64,000 nucleotides of DNA from Chryseobacterium sp. Leaf404 (lineage in GTDB: Bacteria; Bacteroidota; Bacteroidia; Flavobacteriales; Weeksellaceae). The notes beneath the pieces were generated by a model. The model saw only the letters and a list, made by a program, of their open reading frames with translations. It was not told where the DNA came from and searched no databases. Position numbers and translations under genes: made by a program. Position 1 is the stretch's first letter. Each line of letters starts with the position of its first letter. Positions 27,194-35,848 of the stretch are shown piece by piece. The stretch is taken from positions 124,001 through 188,000 of the forward strand of contig NZ_LMQM01000001.1 of NCBI RefSeq assembly GCF_001424145.1. Direction: 5' to 3'.

Positions 27194-28132
27194 CTACAAA
27201 ATATTTTTTATGATAGTATTTAACTGTTGGTATTCCATTAAAAAGGCGTCGTGGCCGTGAATTGATTTGATCTCGTAATAGTAAACATCATCTTGTTCTT
27301 TTTTCAGCTTTTCACAGCACATCCGGATTTCAGAAGCAGGGAAAAATAAATCTGTATCAACAGAAATCATGTGAATCCGAGCCTTAATTTTACTCAGGTA
27401 ACTATCATTCACGTTAATATTCATTAACAAATGGTTCATCAGTTTGTAAGATTTCAAACTAAACCTTTCGTTTAAAGAATCTCCGTGATATCGGAGCCAG
27501 TCTTCTGATTCCAGCCTGTTTTTTTCCTGATTATATTTATTTCTGAATCTTTCATTCAAAGATTCTGGGGTTCTGTAGCACAGCATGGCATGAATTCTGG
27601 CTTTCTGTAAAGGTTCGTCATTCTGATTCAATAAAAACTTCTGAACGAGACATTGGGCATGAAGCCAGTCGTGAGTTTTGTAATCGCAGGCTATCGGAAT
27701 AAATATTTCTGCGATTGCAGGATTTTCAGACAACATGTGCCAACCTATCCCGCCGCCAAGTGAACCGCCGATAACGGCGTACAGATTCTTAATCTTTAAA
27801 ATTTCAAGACCTTTTAGAAAGATTCTGGCTATATCTGAAGGTGTGAAATCTTCATACTCATCAATTAAAAATTCATCAAATCCGTTTCCGGGAATATTGA
27901 AACAAAGCACTGTATATTTATTGGTATCAATTGCCTGATTTTCAGCGATCAACTGTTTCCACCAACCTTTTTCTCCGGAAACGTTTGAATTTCCAGTTAA
28001 GGCATGATTAACTAAAATGATAGGTGCTGAAAACAAGTCTTTCCCAAAAAGCTGATAGCTTAACGGGATATTGTATTGTTTACCGGAATTGGTTTGATAC
28101 GAAAAATTAATATGTTTAAGTTCTGGCTTCAA
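27194..28132 (-). CDS. metX: Homoserine O-acetyltransferase-like enzyme
   Basis: 312 residues, alpha/beta hydrolase fold, somewhat short for the family. VNHALTGNSN holds the oxyanion region, S124 in IGGSLGGG is the nucleophile, the Asp is in ISVDTDLFFP and the His in IHGHDAFLME. The only sensible start is a TTG at 28132: there is an in-frame stop 15 bases upstream and no ATG before the catalytic core. It activates homoserine for sulfhydrylation by the MetZ encoded two genes downstream. First cistron of the methionine cluster, under the SAM riboswitch. Confidence 0.88.
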   Translation of the reverse strand: MKPELKHINFSYQTNSGKQYNIPLSYQLFGKDLFSAPIILVNHALTGNSNVSGEKGWWKQLIAENQAIDTNKYTVLCFNIPGNGFDEFLIDEYEDFTPSDIARIFLKGLEILKIKNLYAVIGGSLGGGIGWHMLSENPAIAEIFIPIACDYKTHDWLHAQCLVQKFLLNQNDEPLQKARIHAMLCYRTPESLNERFRNKYNQEKNRLESEDWLRYHGDSLNERFSLKSYKLMNHLLMNINVNDSYLSKIKARIHMISVDTDLFFPASEIRMCCEKLKKEQDDVYYYEIKSIHGHDAFLMEYQQLNTIIKNIL

Positions 28133-28197
28133 TTCTATTACACTTTATGATAATACAATTGAAAATGCCACAGGAAATGGCTGAAAAAAATCAGTAA

Positions 28198-28305
28198 GTT
28201 ATCTGTCCAAAAAATAAAACTTTTGGTAGAACGTAGCACCTTCTTCGCTTGCGCAAAGGGTTGCTAAGGTTTCACAGGGTCTGTCCCTCAACCTTTCTTG
28301 ATAAC
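28198..28305 (-). ncRNA. SAM-I (S-box) riboswitch leader of the methionine operon
   Basis: On the minus strand the leader starts GTTATCAAGAAAGGTTGAGG, closes with AGATAAC (P1 pairing), and contains GGACAGACCC, the GTGAAACC / AGCAACC core and AGGTGCTA, all in the order of the S-box consensus. The P3 helix is GCGCAAGC-like. About 65 nt separate it from the metX start. The expression platform is not obvious: a CTGATTTTTTTCAG hairpin follows P1, and no clean terminator was seen. High S-adenosylmethionine should reduce expression of the genes from metX to metF. Confidence 0.93.
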
Positions 28306-28334
28306 ATTTTCAATATTTTAATGAACGAATGGTG

Positions 28335-28342
28335 CAAAGATA
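28335..28342 (-). promoter_or_regulatory. -7 promoter element of the methionine operon
   Basis: TATCTTTG on the minus strand fits TAnnTTTG and lies about 30 bp before the first base of the riboswitch, the right place for transcription to start just upstream of it. Confidence 0.65.
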
Positions 28343-28493
28343 TGGCATTATTTTTAATTATTAAAATAAATTAATGTAACATTGAAAATTAGCTCTGATA
28401 AAAGCATTACAATGAATATTAATAATTATTCAGACCATAAAAATTGTTTTTTATTCACAAAAAAAATTAAATTCGTAAGGTAAAAGTACTTGT

Positions 28494-31100
28494 ATGACTG
28501 TAGAAAAAGAAAAATTAAACAGCCACGACTGGCAAAACTGGGGGCCATACGTGAGCAACAGGCAATGGGGAAATGTGCGTGAAGACTACAGCCCAAACGG
28601 TGATGCATGGAATTTCACCAATCATGACAATGCTGAAAGCTACACCTACCGCTGGGGTGAAGAAGGGATTGCCGGAATTTGTGATCATAAACAACTTTTA
28701 TGTTTTGCGTTGTCATTTTGGAACGGGAAAGACAAAATGGTGAAGGAACGTTTCTTCGGGCTGAGCAATCCTCAGGGAAACCATGGTGAAGATGTGAAAG
28801 AACTTTTCTACTATCTTGATAACACCCCTACTCACAGCTACATGAAAATGCTGTATAAATACCCCATTAATGAATTTCCTTATGACGATATTCGCCGGGA
28901 AAATGCCAGCCGAAGTAAAAAAGAACGTGAATACGAAATTGTAGACACCGGAATTTTTGACAATGATGAGTATTTTGATATTTTTATCGAGTACTGCAAA
29001 GCAGACCGTGACGATATCTTAGTAAGAGTAAGTGTTTACAACAGAAGTAAAGAAGATGCACCACTTACCATTCTGCCCACACTATGGTTCAGAAACAACT
29101 GGAAATGGGGTTATAATGAATACAAAGGACAGCTTAATGCTTTTTCTGATGACCAAATTAATATTTACCACGACAGTATTGCTATTAAAAAGCTCTACAC
29201 TAAATCTTCCGGTGAAGCTCTTTTCTGTGAGAATGAAACCAATACTCCCAAAATTTACGATTGCCCTGAGAGAGAAAACGCTTATTATAAAGACGGAATC
29301 AACAATTACATTACAAAAAAGCTGCCTACAGTAAATTCTGAAAAAAGGGGCACAAAAGCTGCAATTTCTATCAATAAAAATATAAAAGCAGGCAGCTGCG
29401 AGGTATTTGAATTTAAACTTGCCTCTTCGGAAACCGAAAATCCTTTTGAAAATTTTGACAGTATTTTTGCTGAAAGAATCGCTGAGGCTGATGATTTTTA
29501 CGCAACCGTTCAGGAAGAAATTCTAAGTGATGACGAAAAAAATGTGCAGAGACAGGCGTTTGCAGGATTGCTTTGGAACAAACAGTTTTATCACTACAAC
29601 GTAGGAAAATGGCTGAAAGGAGATCCTAAATTTGAAGCTCCGAGAAATTTTAAACAGTATGTGAGAAATTTTGAGTGGGACCACCTTCACAATAAAGATA
29701 TCATTTCTATGCCGGATAAATGGGAATATCCGTGGTATGCAACCTGGGATCTCGCTTTTCACTGCGTGCCGTTTGCCTTGATTGATGCCGATTTTGCAAA
29801 AAACCAACTTGTTCTTCTCACCAAAGAATGGTACATGCACCCGAATGGACAAATGCCCGCCTACGAATGGAATTTAAGCGACGTAAATCCTCCGGTTCAT
29901 GCCTGGTCCTGCTTCAGGGTTTTTAAAATCGACGAGAAAGCCAACGGAAAACCGGATCTGTTATTTTTAGAAAAAGTTTTCCAGAAACTGCTACTGAATT
30001 TCACATGGTGGGTAAACAGAAAAGACAAAAACGGTCAGAATATTTTTGGCGGAGGCTTCCTCGGTCTCGATAATATCGGTGCGTTTGACAGGAATATGGA
30101 ACTGAGAGATGGTGAACATCTTGAGCAGGCAGATGGTACAAGCTGGATGGCAATGTATGCACTCAACATGATGAGAATTGCCATGGAGCTGGCTCAGTAT
30201 TACCAGGTTTATGAAGATATGGCCATCAAATTTTTCGAACATTATCTTTACATTGCTGAAGCGATGGAAAACCTTGGTGAAGGAACCAAAGGTCTCTGGA
30301 ACGAAGAAGACGGCTTTTTCTATGACGTTTTACAGTTGCAGAGCGGCGACGCGGTTTCTTTGAGACTGAGAAGCATCGTTGGATTAATTCCCCTGTTTGC
30401 CGTAGAAATTATAGACCATCACCTGCTTGAAAAAATGCCGAATTTCCAAGGCAGAATGGAATGGATTCTGAAAAACAAACCGGAACTTGCCAATCTCGTT
30501 TCGCACTGGGATGAAGAAGGCCATGGCCGGAAGCACCTGATGAGCATTGTAAGAAGAACCCGATTAACAAAGGTCTTAACAAGAATGCTTGATGAAAAAG
30601 AGTTTTTGAGCATTTACGGAATCCGTGCGATGTCTAAAGTTTATGAAGAAAATCCGTTTGTATTCTCAATAGACGGTGTTGAAAACGTTGTTTATTATAC
30701 TCCTGCAGAAAGCGACAGCCGTATGTTTGGAGGGAACAGCAACTGGCGTGGTCCAATTTGGTTTCCTATTAATTTCCTGATTGTGGAAAGCCTTCAGCGT
30801 TTCCACTTTTATTACGGAAGCAGCTTTCAGGTAGAATTTCCCACAGGAAGCGGCGAAAAGAAAGATCTTGATGAAGTTGCCCAGGATATCAGCAACAGAC
30901 TTTGTTCAATATTTCTGAAAGACGAAAATGGAAGAAGAGCCTTTAACGGTGAATACGATAAATTTAATTTTGACGAAAATTTTAAAGATTACATCACTTT
31001 CTTTGAATATTTCCATGGTGACAATGGCCGTGGCGTAGGAGCTTCACACCAAACGGGATGGACTGCAACAGTGGCGAAACTTTTAAGACCAAGGATGTAA
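28494..31100 (+). CDS. GH63/MGH1-like glucosidase
   Basis: 868 residues, no signal peptide, so cytoplasmic. It opens with RQWGNVREDYSPNGDAWN and YRWGEEGIAGICDH, signatures of bacterial GH63-related proteins. A beta-sandwich (to about residue 330) precedes an (alpha/alpha)6 barrel with WEYPWYATWDLAFH (expected general acid region), MPAYEWNLSDVNPPVHAW and GGNSNWRGPIWFPINFL. Family members hydrolyse alpha-glucosides such as mannosylglycerate, glucosylglycerate or trehalose-like sugars; which one cannot be read from sequence. It is divergent from the methionine operon. Confidence 0.85.
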   Translation: MTVEKEKLNSHDWQNWGPYVSNRQWGNVREDYSPNGDAWNFTNHDNAESYTYRWGEEGIAGICDHKQLLCFALSFWNGKDKMVKERFFGLSNPQGNHGEDVKELFYYLDNTPTHSYMKMLYKYPINEFPYDDIRRENASRSKKEREYEIVDTGIFDNDEYFDIFIEYCKADRDDILVRVSVYNRSKEDAPLTILPTLWFRNNWKWGYNEYKGQLNAFSDDQINIYHDSIAIKKLYTKSSGEALFCENETNTPKIYDCPERENAYYKDGINNYITKKLPTVNSEKRGTKAAISINKNIKAGSCEVFEFKLASSETENPFENFDSIFAERIAEADDFYATVQEEILSDDEKNVQRQAFAGLLWNKQFYHYNVGKWLKGDPKFEAPRNFKQYVRNFEWDHLHNKDIISMPDKWEYPWYATWDLAFHCVPFALIDADFAKNQLVLLTKEWYMHPNGQMPAYEWNLSDVNPPVHAWSCFRVFKIDEKANGKPDLLFLEKVFQKLLLNFTWWVNRKDKNGQNIFGGGFLGLDNIGAFDRNMELRDGEHLEQADGTSWMAMYALNMMRIAMELAQYYQVYEDMAIKFFEHYLYIAEAMENLGEGTKGLWNEEDGFFYDVLQLQSGDAVSLRLRSIVGLIPLFAVEIIDHHLLEKMPNFQGRMEWILKNKPELANLVSHWDEEGHGRKHLMSIVRRTRLTKVLTRMLDEKEFLSIYGIRAMSKVYEENPFVFSIDGVENVVYYTPAESDSRMFGGNSNWRGPIWFPINFLIVESLQRFHFYYGSSFQVEFPTGSGEKKDLDEVAQDISNRLCSIFLKDENGRRAFNGEYDKFNFDENFKDYITFFEYFHGDNGRGVGASHQTGWTATVAKLLRPRM

Positions 31101-31106
31101 ATTTTT

Positions 31107-31180
31107 GTTTGAGGGTTTGAGTGTTTGAGTGGAAAAGTTTTCATTACATTTCAGCTCTTACACACAAACGCTCAAACTCC
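31107..31180. repeat. Inverted repeat with octamer periodicity between convergent genes
   Basis: GTTTGAGG, GTTTGAGT, GTTTGAGT (31107-31130) face CACACAAACG and CTCAAACTCC (31161-31180). The arms pair imperfectly across a 30-nt loop. It may act as a terminator for the convergent GH63-like and osmC genes, though no strong T tract is present. Confidence 0.55.
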
Positions 31181-31194
31181 AATACGCTCCCTCC

Positions 31195-31620
31195 CTACAG
31201 CTCAACCTTATTTCCATTTACAAAAACTTCGTAGCTGATTTCTACATTCGGTTCCAAGGTTTTTGAGACGGAACAGTATTTTTCAAATGATAATTCTGAA
31301 GCTTTTAATGCTTTTTTTGGATCGATATTCCCTTCCAGAAAGAATTTTACAACCATTGATTTGAATGGTTTTGCATCATCTACCGGAATTCGTTCGCCTT
31401 CCACTTCTGCTTTAAAATCTGTGATTTCCTGTCTTTGTTTTTTCAGGATGGAGACAACGTCAATTCCGCTGCATCCTGCTACTGCCATCATGACGCTTTC
31501 CATGGGAGAAACGCCTTTTGCTCCAGGTTGCGAAGTGTTATCTAAAAGAATTGAATTTCCCTGTGCGTTGGTGCATTCAAATAAAAAATCGTCATTGATT
31601 CGGTTGAGGGTTATTTTCAT
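31195..31620 (-). CDS. OsmC family protein
   Basis: 141 residues. OsmC/Ohr fold with the conserved Cys in AVAGCSGIDVVSILKKQ and the second Cys in EKYCSVSKTL, plus KGVSPMESVMMA. The second half ends ISYEVFVNG. Such proteins reduce organic peroxides with a Cys pair; members of this YhfA-like branch are less well characterised. Four tandem heptamers abut the start codon. Confidence 0.88.
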   Translation of the reverse strand: MKITLNRINDDFLFECTNAQGNSILLDNTSQPGAKGVSPMESVMMAVAGCSGIDVVSILKKQRQEITDFKAEVEGERIPVDDAKPFKSMVVKFFLEGNIDPKKALKASELSFEKYCSVSKTLEPNVEISYEVFVNGNKVEL

Positions 31621-31647
31621 GAGTAATGAGTAATGAGTAATGAGTGT
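31620..31647. repeat. 7-bp tandem repeat abutting the osmC start
   Basis: TGAGTAA three times in register, then TGAGTGT. The repeat begins inside the start codon itself (complement of ATG). Confidence 0.8.
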
Positions 31648-31680
31648 AAAATTACAAAATCAATTTTGAAATTTCATTTA

Positions 31681-32247
31681 TTAAAGCAAATCTGCGTAAA
31701 AAGCGAGAAACTCTCTGATAACAGAATAAAAGTCACGCATTTCAAAATAATTCGGGCTTGAACTTTCTATGTTCTTAAAATGATGTTTTCTGAACAATTG
31801 CTTCGTTCTGGTTTGATGAAAATATTGCGAAACAGAAACCGCACTTTTTATATTTAAACTATCCATAATTCTGATGGAATTTTCAACCGTTTTTTCGGTA
31901 TCATTTCCATAATTATCAACAATTATTTTATCTGAAGGAATATTTTTAGATTCTAAATATTGTTTCATTTTATCTCCTTCCCAAAAACCTTCTATGCCAA
32001 AGCCACCGCTGACAATTATTTTGTTGATACGCTTTGCTTCATATAATTCTAAGCTTTTGTCAAGTCTTGCTTTAAGTCTTTCTGAAGGAGTTCCATCGGT
32101 ATTAATTTTATTTCCAAGAACAATGGCTACATCAGCATTTTGATTTTTATCTCTTAAACCATCGTAAATAATCAAGACAGAATGAATAAGAAACCACAAA
32201 ATGAGAACGCCAATAATTCTTTTAAACAGTTTGAAAGCCTTTTTCAT
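31681..32247 (-). CDS. YdcF/SanA/ElyC-type (DUF218) membrane protein
   Basis: 188 residues. An N-terminal membrane anchor (GVLILWFLIHSVLIIYDGL) precedes the DUF218 domain: ADVAIVLGNKINTDGTPS, RLKARLDKSLELY, KIIVSGGFG, the conserved Asn/Thr-rich NYGNDTEKTVENS and VSQYFHQTRTKQLF. Family members (SanA, ElyC) influence envelope integrity; the biochemical activity is not settled. It sits 27 bp after the DUF2314 gene. Confidence 0.85.
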   Translation of the reverse strand: MKKAFKLFKRIIGVLILWFLIHSVLIIYDGLRDKNQNADVAIVLGNKINTDGTPSERLKARLDKSLELYEAKRINKIIVSGGFGIEGFWEGDKMKQYLESKNIPSDKIIVDNYGNDTEKTVENSIRIMDSLNIKSAVSVSQYFHQTRTKQLFRKHHFKNIESSSPNYFEMRDFYSVIREFLAFYADLL

Positions 32248-32274
32248 TATTAATAGTAGTCAATGAATATGAAA

Positions 32275-32775
32275 TTATTCGTAAATCAAACCGCCAACAT
32301 CCATCTGTTTTTTCTCTTCATCGGTTAATGATTTTCGTAAAACTTTAACGGTGTACGCTCCTTTTACAATATTTTTATCATAATACATCCAGTCTGACAG
32401 ATTATCAATATTCACATCAACTGTATCACCCAGCTTAACGCCAACTTGTTCGTAAGGTTCATTTTGAATCACACCGGAATATTTACCATTTTTAAAAGTA
32501 ATATCGCCAATCCAGATATGTTCACCGTTGTTATCCGGCAAATCAAATCTTTGTTTGATTGTAAAATTTGAATAATCCGGATTTTTGCTTAAAAGTGCTG
32601 TATGAAAGTCTTTTCCAAAAGTTTTCTTAGCATTTTCGATAGCGATATTCATCTCGTCATCTTCAGATTTCACGAGAACTACAGGTGGTTCACCTTCTCT
32701 CTCAATTTTCTCTTTCTTCTCCTGACAACCCACCGTAATAAAGGCAATTACAGCAATAATAAATATTTTTTTCAT
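32275..32775 (-). CDS. DUF2314 lipoprotein
   Basis: 166 residues. Lipobox FITVGCQ gives a lipidated Cys at residue 17. The body matches DUF2314 (YegJ-like): DEMNIAIENAKKTFGKDF, EHIWIGDITFKNGKYSGVI and LSDWMYYDKNIVKGAYTVKVL. Likely an outer- or inner-membrane lipoprotein facing the periplasm; function unknown. It follows the DUF58 gene by 11 bp and may belong to the same transcript. Confidence 0.82.
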   Translation of the reverse strand: MKKIFIIAVIAFITVGCQEKKEKIEREGEPPVVLVKSEDDEMNIAIENAKKTFGKDFHTALLSKNPDYSNFTIKQRFDLPDNNGEHIWIGDITFKNGKYSGVIQNEPYEQVGVKLGDTVDVNIDNLSDWMYYDKNIVKGAYTVKVLRKSLTDEEKKQMDVGGLIYE

Positions 32776-32786
32776 ATGATTTAATT

Positions 32787-34109
32787 TTACAAAATTCCTC
32801 TCGCTTTAATCTCGAGATATTTATTAATCACCTCAATATTCAGATTTTCGGGAAGGGTGTAGACAGAGAAAATTCCGTATTTTCTGAGTTCCTGAATGAT
32901 GAGTTTTTTTTCAAATTCAAATTTTTCGGCAATGATCTGGTCATAGACTTCCTGAGTGTTTTCAGGGTTTTTATCGATCAGCTGATGAAGTTCAGAATTT
33001 TTAAAGAAAACAACTACGAGAAGATGATTTTTGGCAATTCCCCGGAGGTATTTCATTTGGCGGTTAAGCCCGTCCAGTGTTTCAAAATTGGTAAAAAGCA
33101 AGACTAAACTTCTTTGGTTTAATGAAAATTTGACGTCCTGATAAAGCCTGTTGAAATCACTTTCAAAAAAATCGGTTTTCACATTGTACAAAGCTTCGGA
33201 AATCTTTCTGAGTTGGCCAGACTTATTGTCTGCAGACACTTTGTTTTCTGCTTTTTTAGAGAAAGTCATCATTCCGGCGCGGTCGCTTTTCTTCAAAATA
33301 ATATGTGATAAAGCCATGGACGCATTGATGGAATAATCCAGTAAACTCAATCCTTTAAAAGGCATTTTCATCGTTCTGCCTTTGTCAATAATCATGAAAA
33401 TACGCTGCGATTTTTCATCCTGAAACTGATTTACCATTAACCTGTTGGTTTTGGAAGTCGCTTTCCAGTTGACCGTACGGATGTCATCGCCGGGAACGTA
33501 TTCTTTGATCTGCTCAAACTCCATTGTATGCCCTAGCTTTCTGATTTTTTTGATTCCGCCCAGAAGAACTTCATTCTGTAAAGCCATCAGTTCATATTTC
33601 CGTAAATGAATAAACGACGGATACGCCGCCAGCATCGCATCTTTTTGAAATCTATATCTTTTTGCCACAAAACCCAATGACGAAGATGCGTACACATTCA
33701 AAGCTCCAAAACTGTATTCACCACGTTCTTTCGGCTCTAAAATATACTGGAAATAGGCATTTTTACCACTTTCAATCTGCTTTTTAATTAAAAAATCCCT
33801 CTTTTGAAACTGAAATGGTATTTCATCGATAACGTTTACATTAACTTTAAAACTGTAATTATTTCTAAGGTCAATCTTCACTGGATTTTCGTCGCCGTTA
33901 GAAAGTTTTTCAGGTAAAATTCTCTGTGCCGAAATATTTTCTTTTTTGCTGAACAAAAACAAGGATTCCACCATCGCAGCAAGAAAAACCAGCAGCAGTA
34001 AAATATGCGCCACGACCATCATCCACGGAAAAAAGAATGCAAAGACATACACAATTCCCACTATGATGAGCGCCAGAAAAAAACGGGTATGGATGTAGAG
34101 ATTTTTCAT
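32787..34109 (-). CDS. DUF58 domain membrane protein
   Basis: 440 residues. Two N-terminal hydrophobic helices (about 10-55), a beta-rich stretch, then the DUF58 signature GGIKKIRKLGHTMEFEQIKEY followed by GDDIRTVNWKATSKTNRLMVNQ. The C-terminal half is von Willebrand A-like, with MIIDKGRTMK in the place of a MIDAS DxSxS motif but degenerate, so metal binding is doubtful. Partner of the MoxR ATPase encoded 6 bp upstream; such pairs are thought to act as chaperone or maturation modules at the membrane. Confidence 0.92.
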   Translation of the reverse strand: MKNLYIHTRFFLALIIVGIVYVFAFFFPWMMVVAHILLLLVFLAAMVESLFLFSKKENISAQRILPEKLSNGDENPVKIDLRNNYSFKVNVNVIDEIPFQFQKRDFLIKKQIESGKNAYFQYILEPKERGEYSFGALNVYASSSLGFVAKRYRFQKDAMLAAYPSFIHLRKYELMALQNEVLLGGIKKIRKLGHTMEFEQIKEYVPGDDIRTVNWKATSKTNRLMVNQFQDEKSQRIFMIIDKGRTMKMPFKGLSLLDYSINASMALSHIILKKSDRAGMMTFSKKAENKVSADNKSGQLRKISEALYNVKTDFFESDFNRLYQDVKFSLNQRSLVLLFTNFETLDGLNRQMKYLRGIAKNHLLVVVFFKNSELHQLIDKNPENTQEVYDQIIAEKFEFEKKLIIQELRKYGIFSVYTLPENLNIEVINKYLEIKARGIL

Positions 34110-34115
34110 TAAAAC

Positions 34116-35144
34116 TTATCTCGGAATTTCAATTCCTTCTAAAATCTGTCTGATAATTTCGTCAGCGGTAAGACCTTCCATTTCACGCTCCGGAGATACT
34201 ATAACTCGGTGTCTTAAAACAGCAAAACTCGCTTCCTTGATGTCTTCAGGAGTTACAAAATCTCTTCCTCTCAAAGCTGCAAAAGCTTTTGATGCTGTAA
34301 GCAACGCCAAACTTGCTCTCGGAGAAGCTCCCAAATATAAAAACTGATTCTCTCTCGTATTGGAAATGATTTTAGCGATATATTCAATCAGCTGGGATTC
34401 TACAACGATTTCTTTTACTAAATTCTGATAGGTTTTCAGCTGGCTTGCTGTAAGTACCGTAGTGATTCCTTCGGTTTTATCTTCCACACGGCTTTCGTGC
34501 TGGTTTTTAATAATGGCAATTTCCTGCTTCAAATTGGGATAGCCAACATTGATTTTAAATAAAAACCTGTCCAACTGGGCTTCCGGAAGACGGTATGTTC
34601 CTTCGTGCTCGATTGGGTTTTGGGTGGCGATGACGATAAAAGGTTCATCCATCTGGTAACGGATCCCATCCATCGTGATCTGTCTCTCTTCCATAACCTC
34701 AAATAAGGCGGACTGTGTTTTCGCTGGGGATCTGTTGATTTCATCAATCAAAACAAAGCTTGAAAAGATAGGACCTTTTTTAAACTCAAATTCGGAGTTT
34801 TTGACATTGAAAACTGATGTCCCCAAAATGTCCGAAGGCATCAGATCCGGTGTAAACTGAATTCTGCTGAAATCGACCTCTATCGTTTTTGCCAATAATT
34901 TTGCCGTAATGGTTTTCGCCACACCGGGAACGCCTTCAATTAAGACGTGACCATTGGAAAGTAACGCCGCAAGTAAGTGCTCGATCATGTCTTCCTGACC
35001 TACAATTACTTTTGCCAATTCAGATTTTACTTTTTGCAGGCTGTTTTTGAGATCGATCATGTCGATTCTCAATTCGAAGTTATTGTCTTCTTTCTGAAGA
35101 TTTATACCTGTATTTTCTGTATTTTGATTTTCAATGTTTTCCAT
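34116..35144 (-). CDS. MoxR-type AAA+ ATPase
   Basis: 342 residues. Walker A EGVPGVAKTITAK, Walker B SFVLIDEINRSPAKTQ, sensor 1 ATQNPIEHEGTYRLPEAQLDRF and sensor 2 LGASPRASLALL are all intact. An acidic N-terminal extension of 30 residues precedes the core. MoxR ATPases work with VWA/DUF58 partners. Upstream the operon is interrupted by the transposase-like gene and its REP repeats, so this gene may now depend on a separate promoter. Confidence 0.95.
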   Translation of the reverse strand: MENIENQNTENTGINLQKEDNNFELRIDMIDLKNSLQKVKSELAKVIVGQEDMIEHLLAALLSNGHVLIEGVPGVAKTITAKLLAKTIEVDFSRIQFTPDLMPSDILGTSVFNVKNSEFEFKKGPIFSSFVLIDEINRSPAKTQSALFEVMEERQITMDGIRYQMDEPFIVIATQNPIEHEGTYRLPEAQLDRFLFKINVGYPNLKQEIAIIKNQHESRVEDKTEGITTVLTASQLKTYQNLVKEIVVESQLIEYIAKIISNTRENQFLYLGASPRASLALLTASKAFAALRGRDFVTPEDIKEASFAVLRHRVIVSPEREMEGLTADEIIRQILEGIEIPR

Positions 35145-35169
35145 TGTTTTTTTTTATTGTTTTTCAATA

Positions 35170-35193
35170 GGCTCCGTAGGAGCCTCACCTTTG
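35170..35193 (+). repeat. REP palindrome 1 (left of the RAYT gene)
   Basis: GGCTCCGTAGGAGCC followed by TCACCTTTG: a perfect 6-bp stem plus a conserved tail shared with three other copies. Confidence 0.9.
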
Positions 35194-35217
35194 TTGTTAA
35201 GCGAATGCTCATTTCTT

Positions 35218-35240
35218 AGCTCCGTAGGAGCGACACCTTT
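35218..35240 (+). repeat. REP palindrome 2, overlapping the RAYT stop codon
   Basis: AGCTCCGTAGGAGCG followed by ACACCTTT; the last two bases form part of the transposase TAA (35239-35241). Confidence 0.9.
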
Positions 35241-35712
35241 AATCATTATCATCATAAAATTCAAAAATATATTCTTCTTTGTAATCTATTTCAAATTTTT
35301 GTAAAAATTCCAAATACTCTTCTCTAAAAGATTTTTTCTTATGATGATGTTTCTGATTCAGTATATACTTTACAACTCTGTCAATTTGACTTCTTGAGTA
35401 AGAAAATGCTCCATAACCTTCCTGCCAGTTAAATTTTTCATCAAACCATCTTTCATCATTTATCATTTTTGAAGAGCCCGCTTTAATATCTCTAATCAAA
35501 TTTGGAATTGTAATATTTAAATTATTAAAACCTACAAAAACATGAACATGATCTGGATTTGCATAAATTGCAAGTAGTTTCTGCTGGTTTTTTTGAACGA
35601 TTCCTGTCATATATTTCTCCAAACGTTCTCGCATATCTTCGGGAATTTGTCTTTCTCTGCCTTTAACAGCGAAGACAAACTGAACAAAAATTTGAGAATA
35701 TGTATTTGCCAT
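35239..35712 (-). CDS. REP-associated tyrosine transposase (IS200-like Y1, RAYT)
   Basis: 157 residues of the Y1_Tnp fold. The HUH metal site is D54-H55-V-H57 (PDHVHVFVGF). Y116 in RVVKYILNQKHHH is the expected nucleophile. GYGAFSYSRSQ is typical of the small IS200-like clade. Unlike a mobile IS200, it is bracketed by four copies of one palindrome in opposite orientations, as with domesticated RAYT proteins that process REP sequences. It sits inside the MoxR/DUF58/DUF4350 operon, between genes that are normally adjacent. The ORF looks intact. Mobility today is unproven. Confidence 0.9.
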   Translation of the reverse strand: MANTYSQIFVQFVFAVKGRERQIPEDMRERLEKYMTGIVQKNQQKLLAIYANPDHVHVFVGFNNLNITIPNLIRDIKAGSSKMINDERWFDEKFNWQEGYGAFSYSRSQIDRVVKYILNQKHHHKKKSFREEYLEFLQKFEIDYKEEYIFEFYDDND

Positions 35713-35740
35713 ATCAGATAATTTAACAACATTATTTTTT

Positions 35741-35769
35741 ACAAAGGTGCCGCTCCTACGGAGCTTCGC
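35741..35769 (-). repeat. REP palindrome 3 (right of the RAYT gene)
   Basis: On the minus strand GCGAAGCTCCGTAGGAGCGG then CACCTTTGT: same stem and tail as copies 1 and 2, but inverted relative to them. Confidence 0.9.
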
Positions 35770-35791
35770 ATTTGATACAAATCTTTCTGCT

Positions 35792-35820
35792 ACAAAGGTT
35801 AGGCTCCTTGGGAGCCGCCC
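35792..35820 (-). repeat. REP palindrome 4 (right of the RAYT gene)
   Basis: Minus strand GGCTCCCAAGGAGCC followed by TAACCTTTGT, a diverged stem centre with the same tail. Confidence 0.85.
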
Positions 35821-35848
35821 TAAAATTGCGTAATCTAAAAAACTTAAA

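Noticed and set aside
28133..28197. Intrinsic terminator as riboswitch expression platform
   Set aside because: Only a short CTGATTTTTTTCAG hairpin lies here with no following T tract; I could not support a specific mechanism.
35239..35712. Complete IS200/IS605 insertion sequence
   Set aside because: No tnpB, and the ends are four copies of a short REP with a fixed tail rather than one left and one right end hairpin. A RAYT interpretation fits better.
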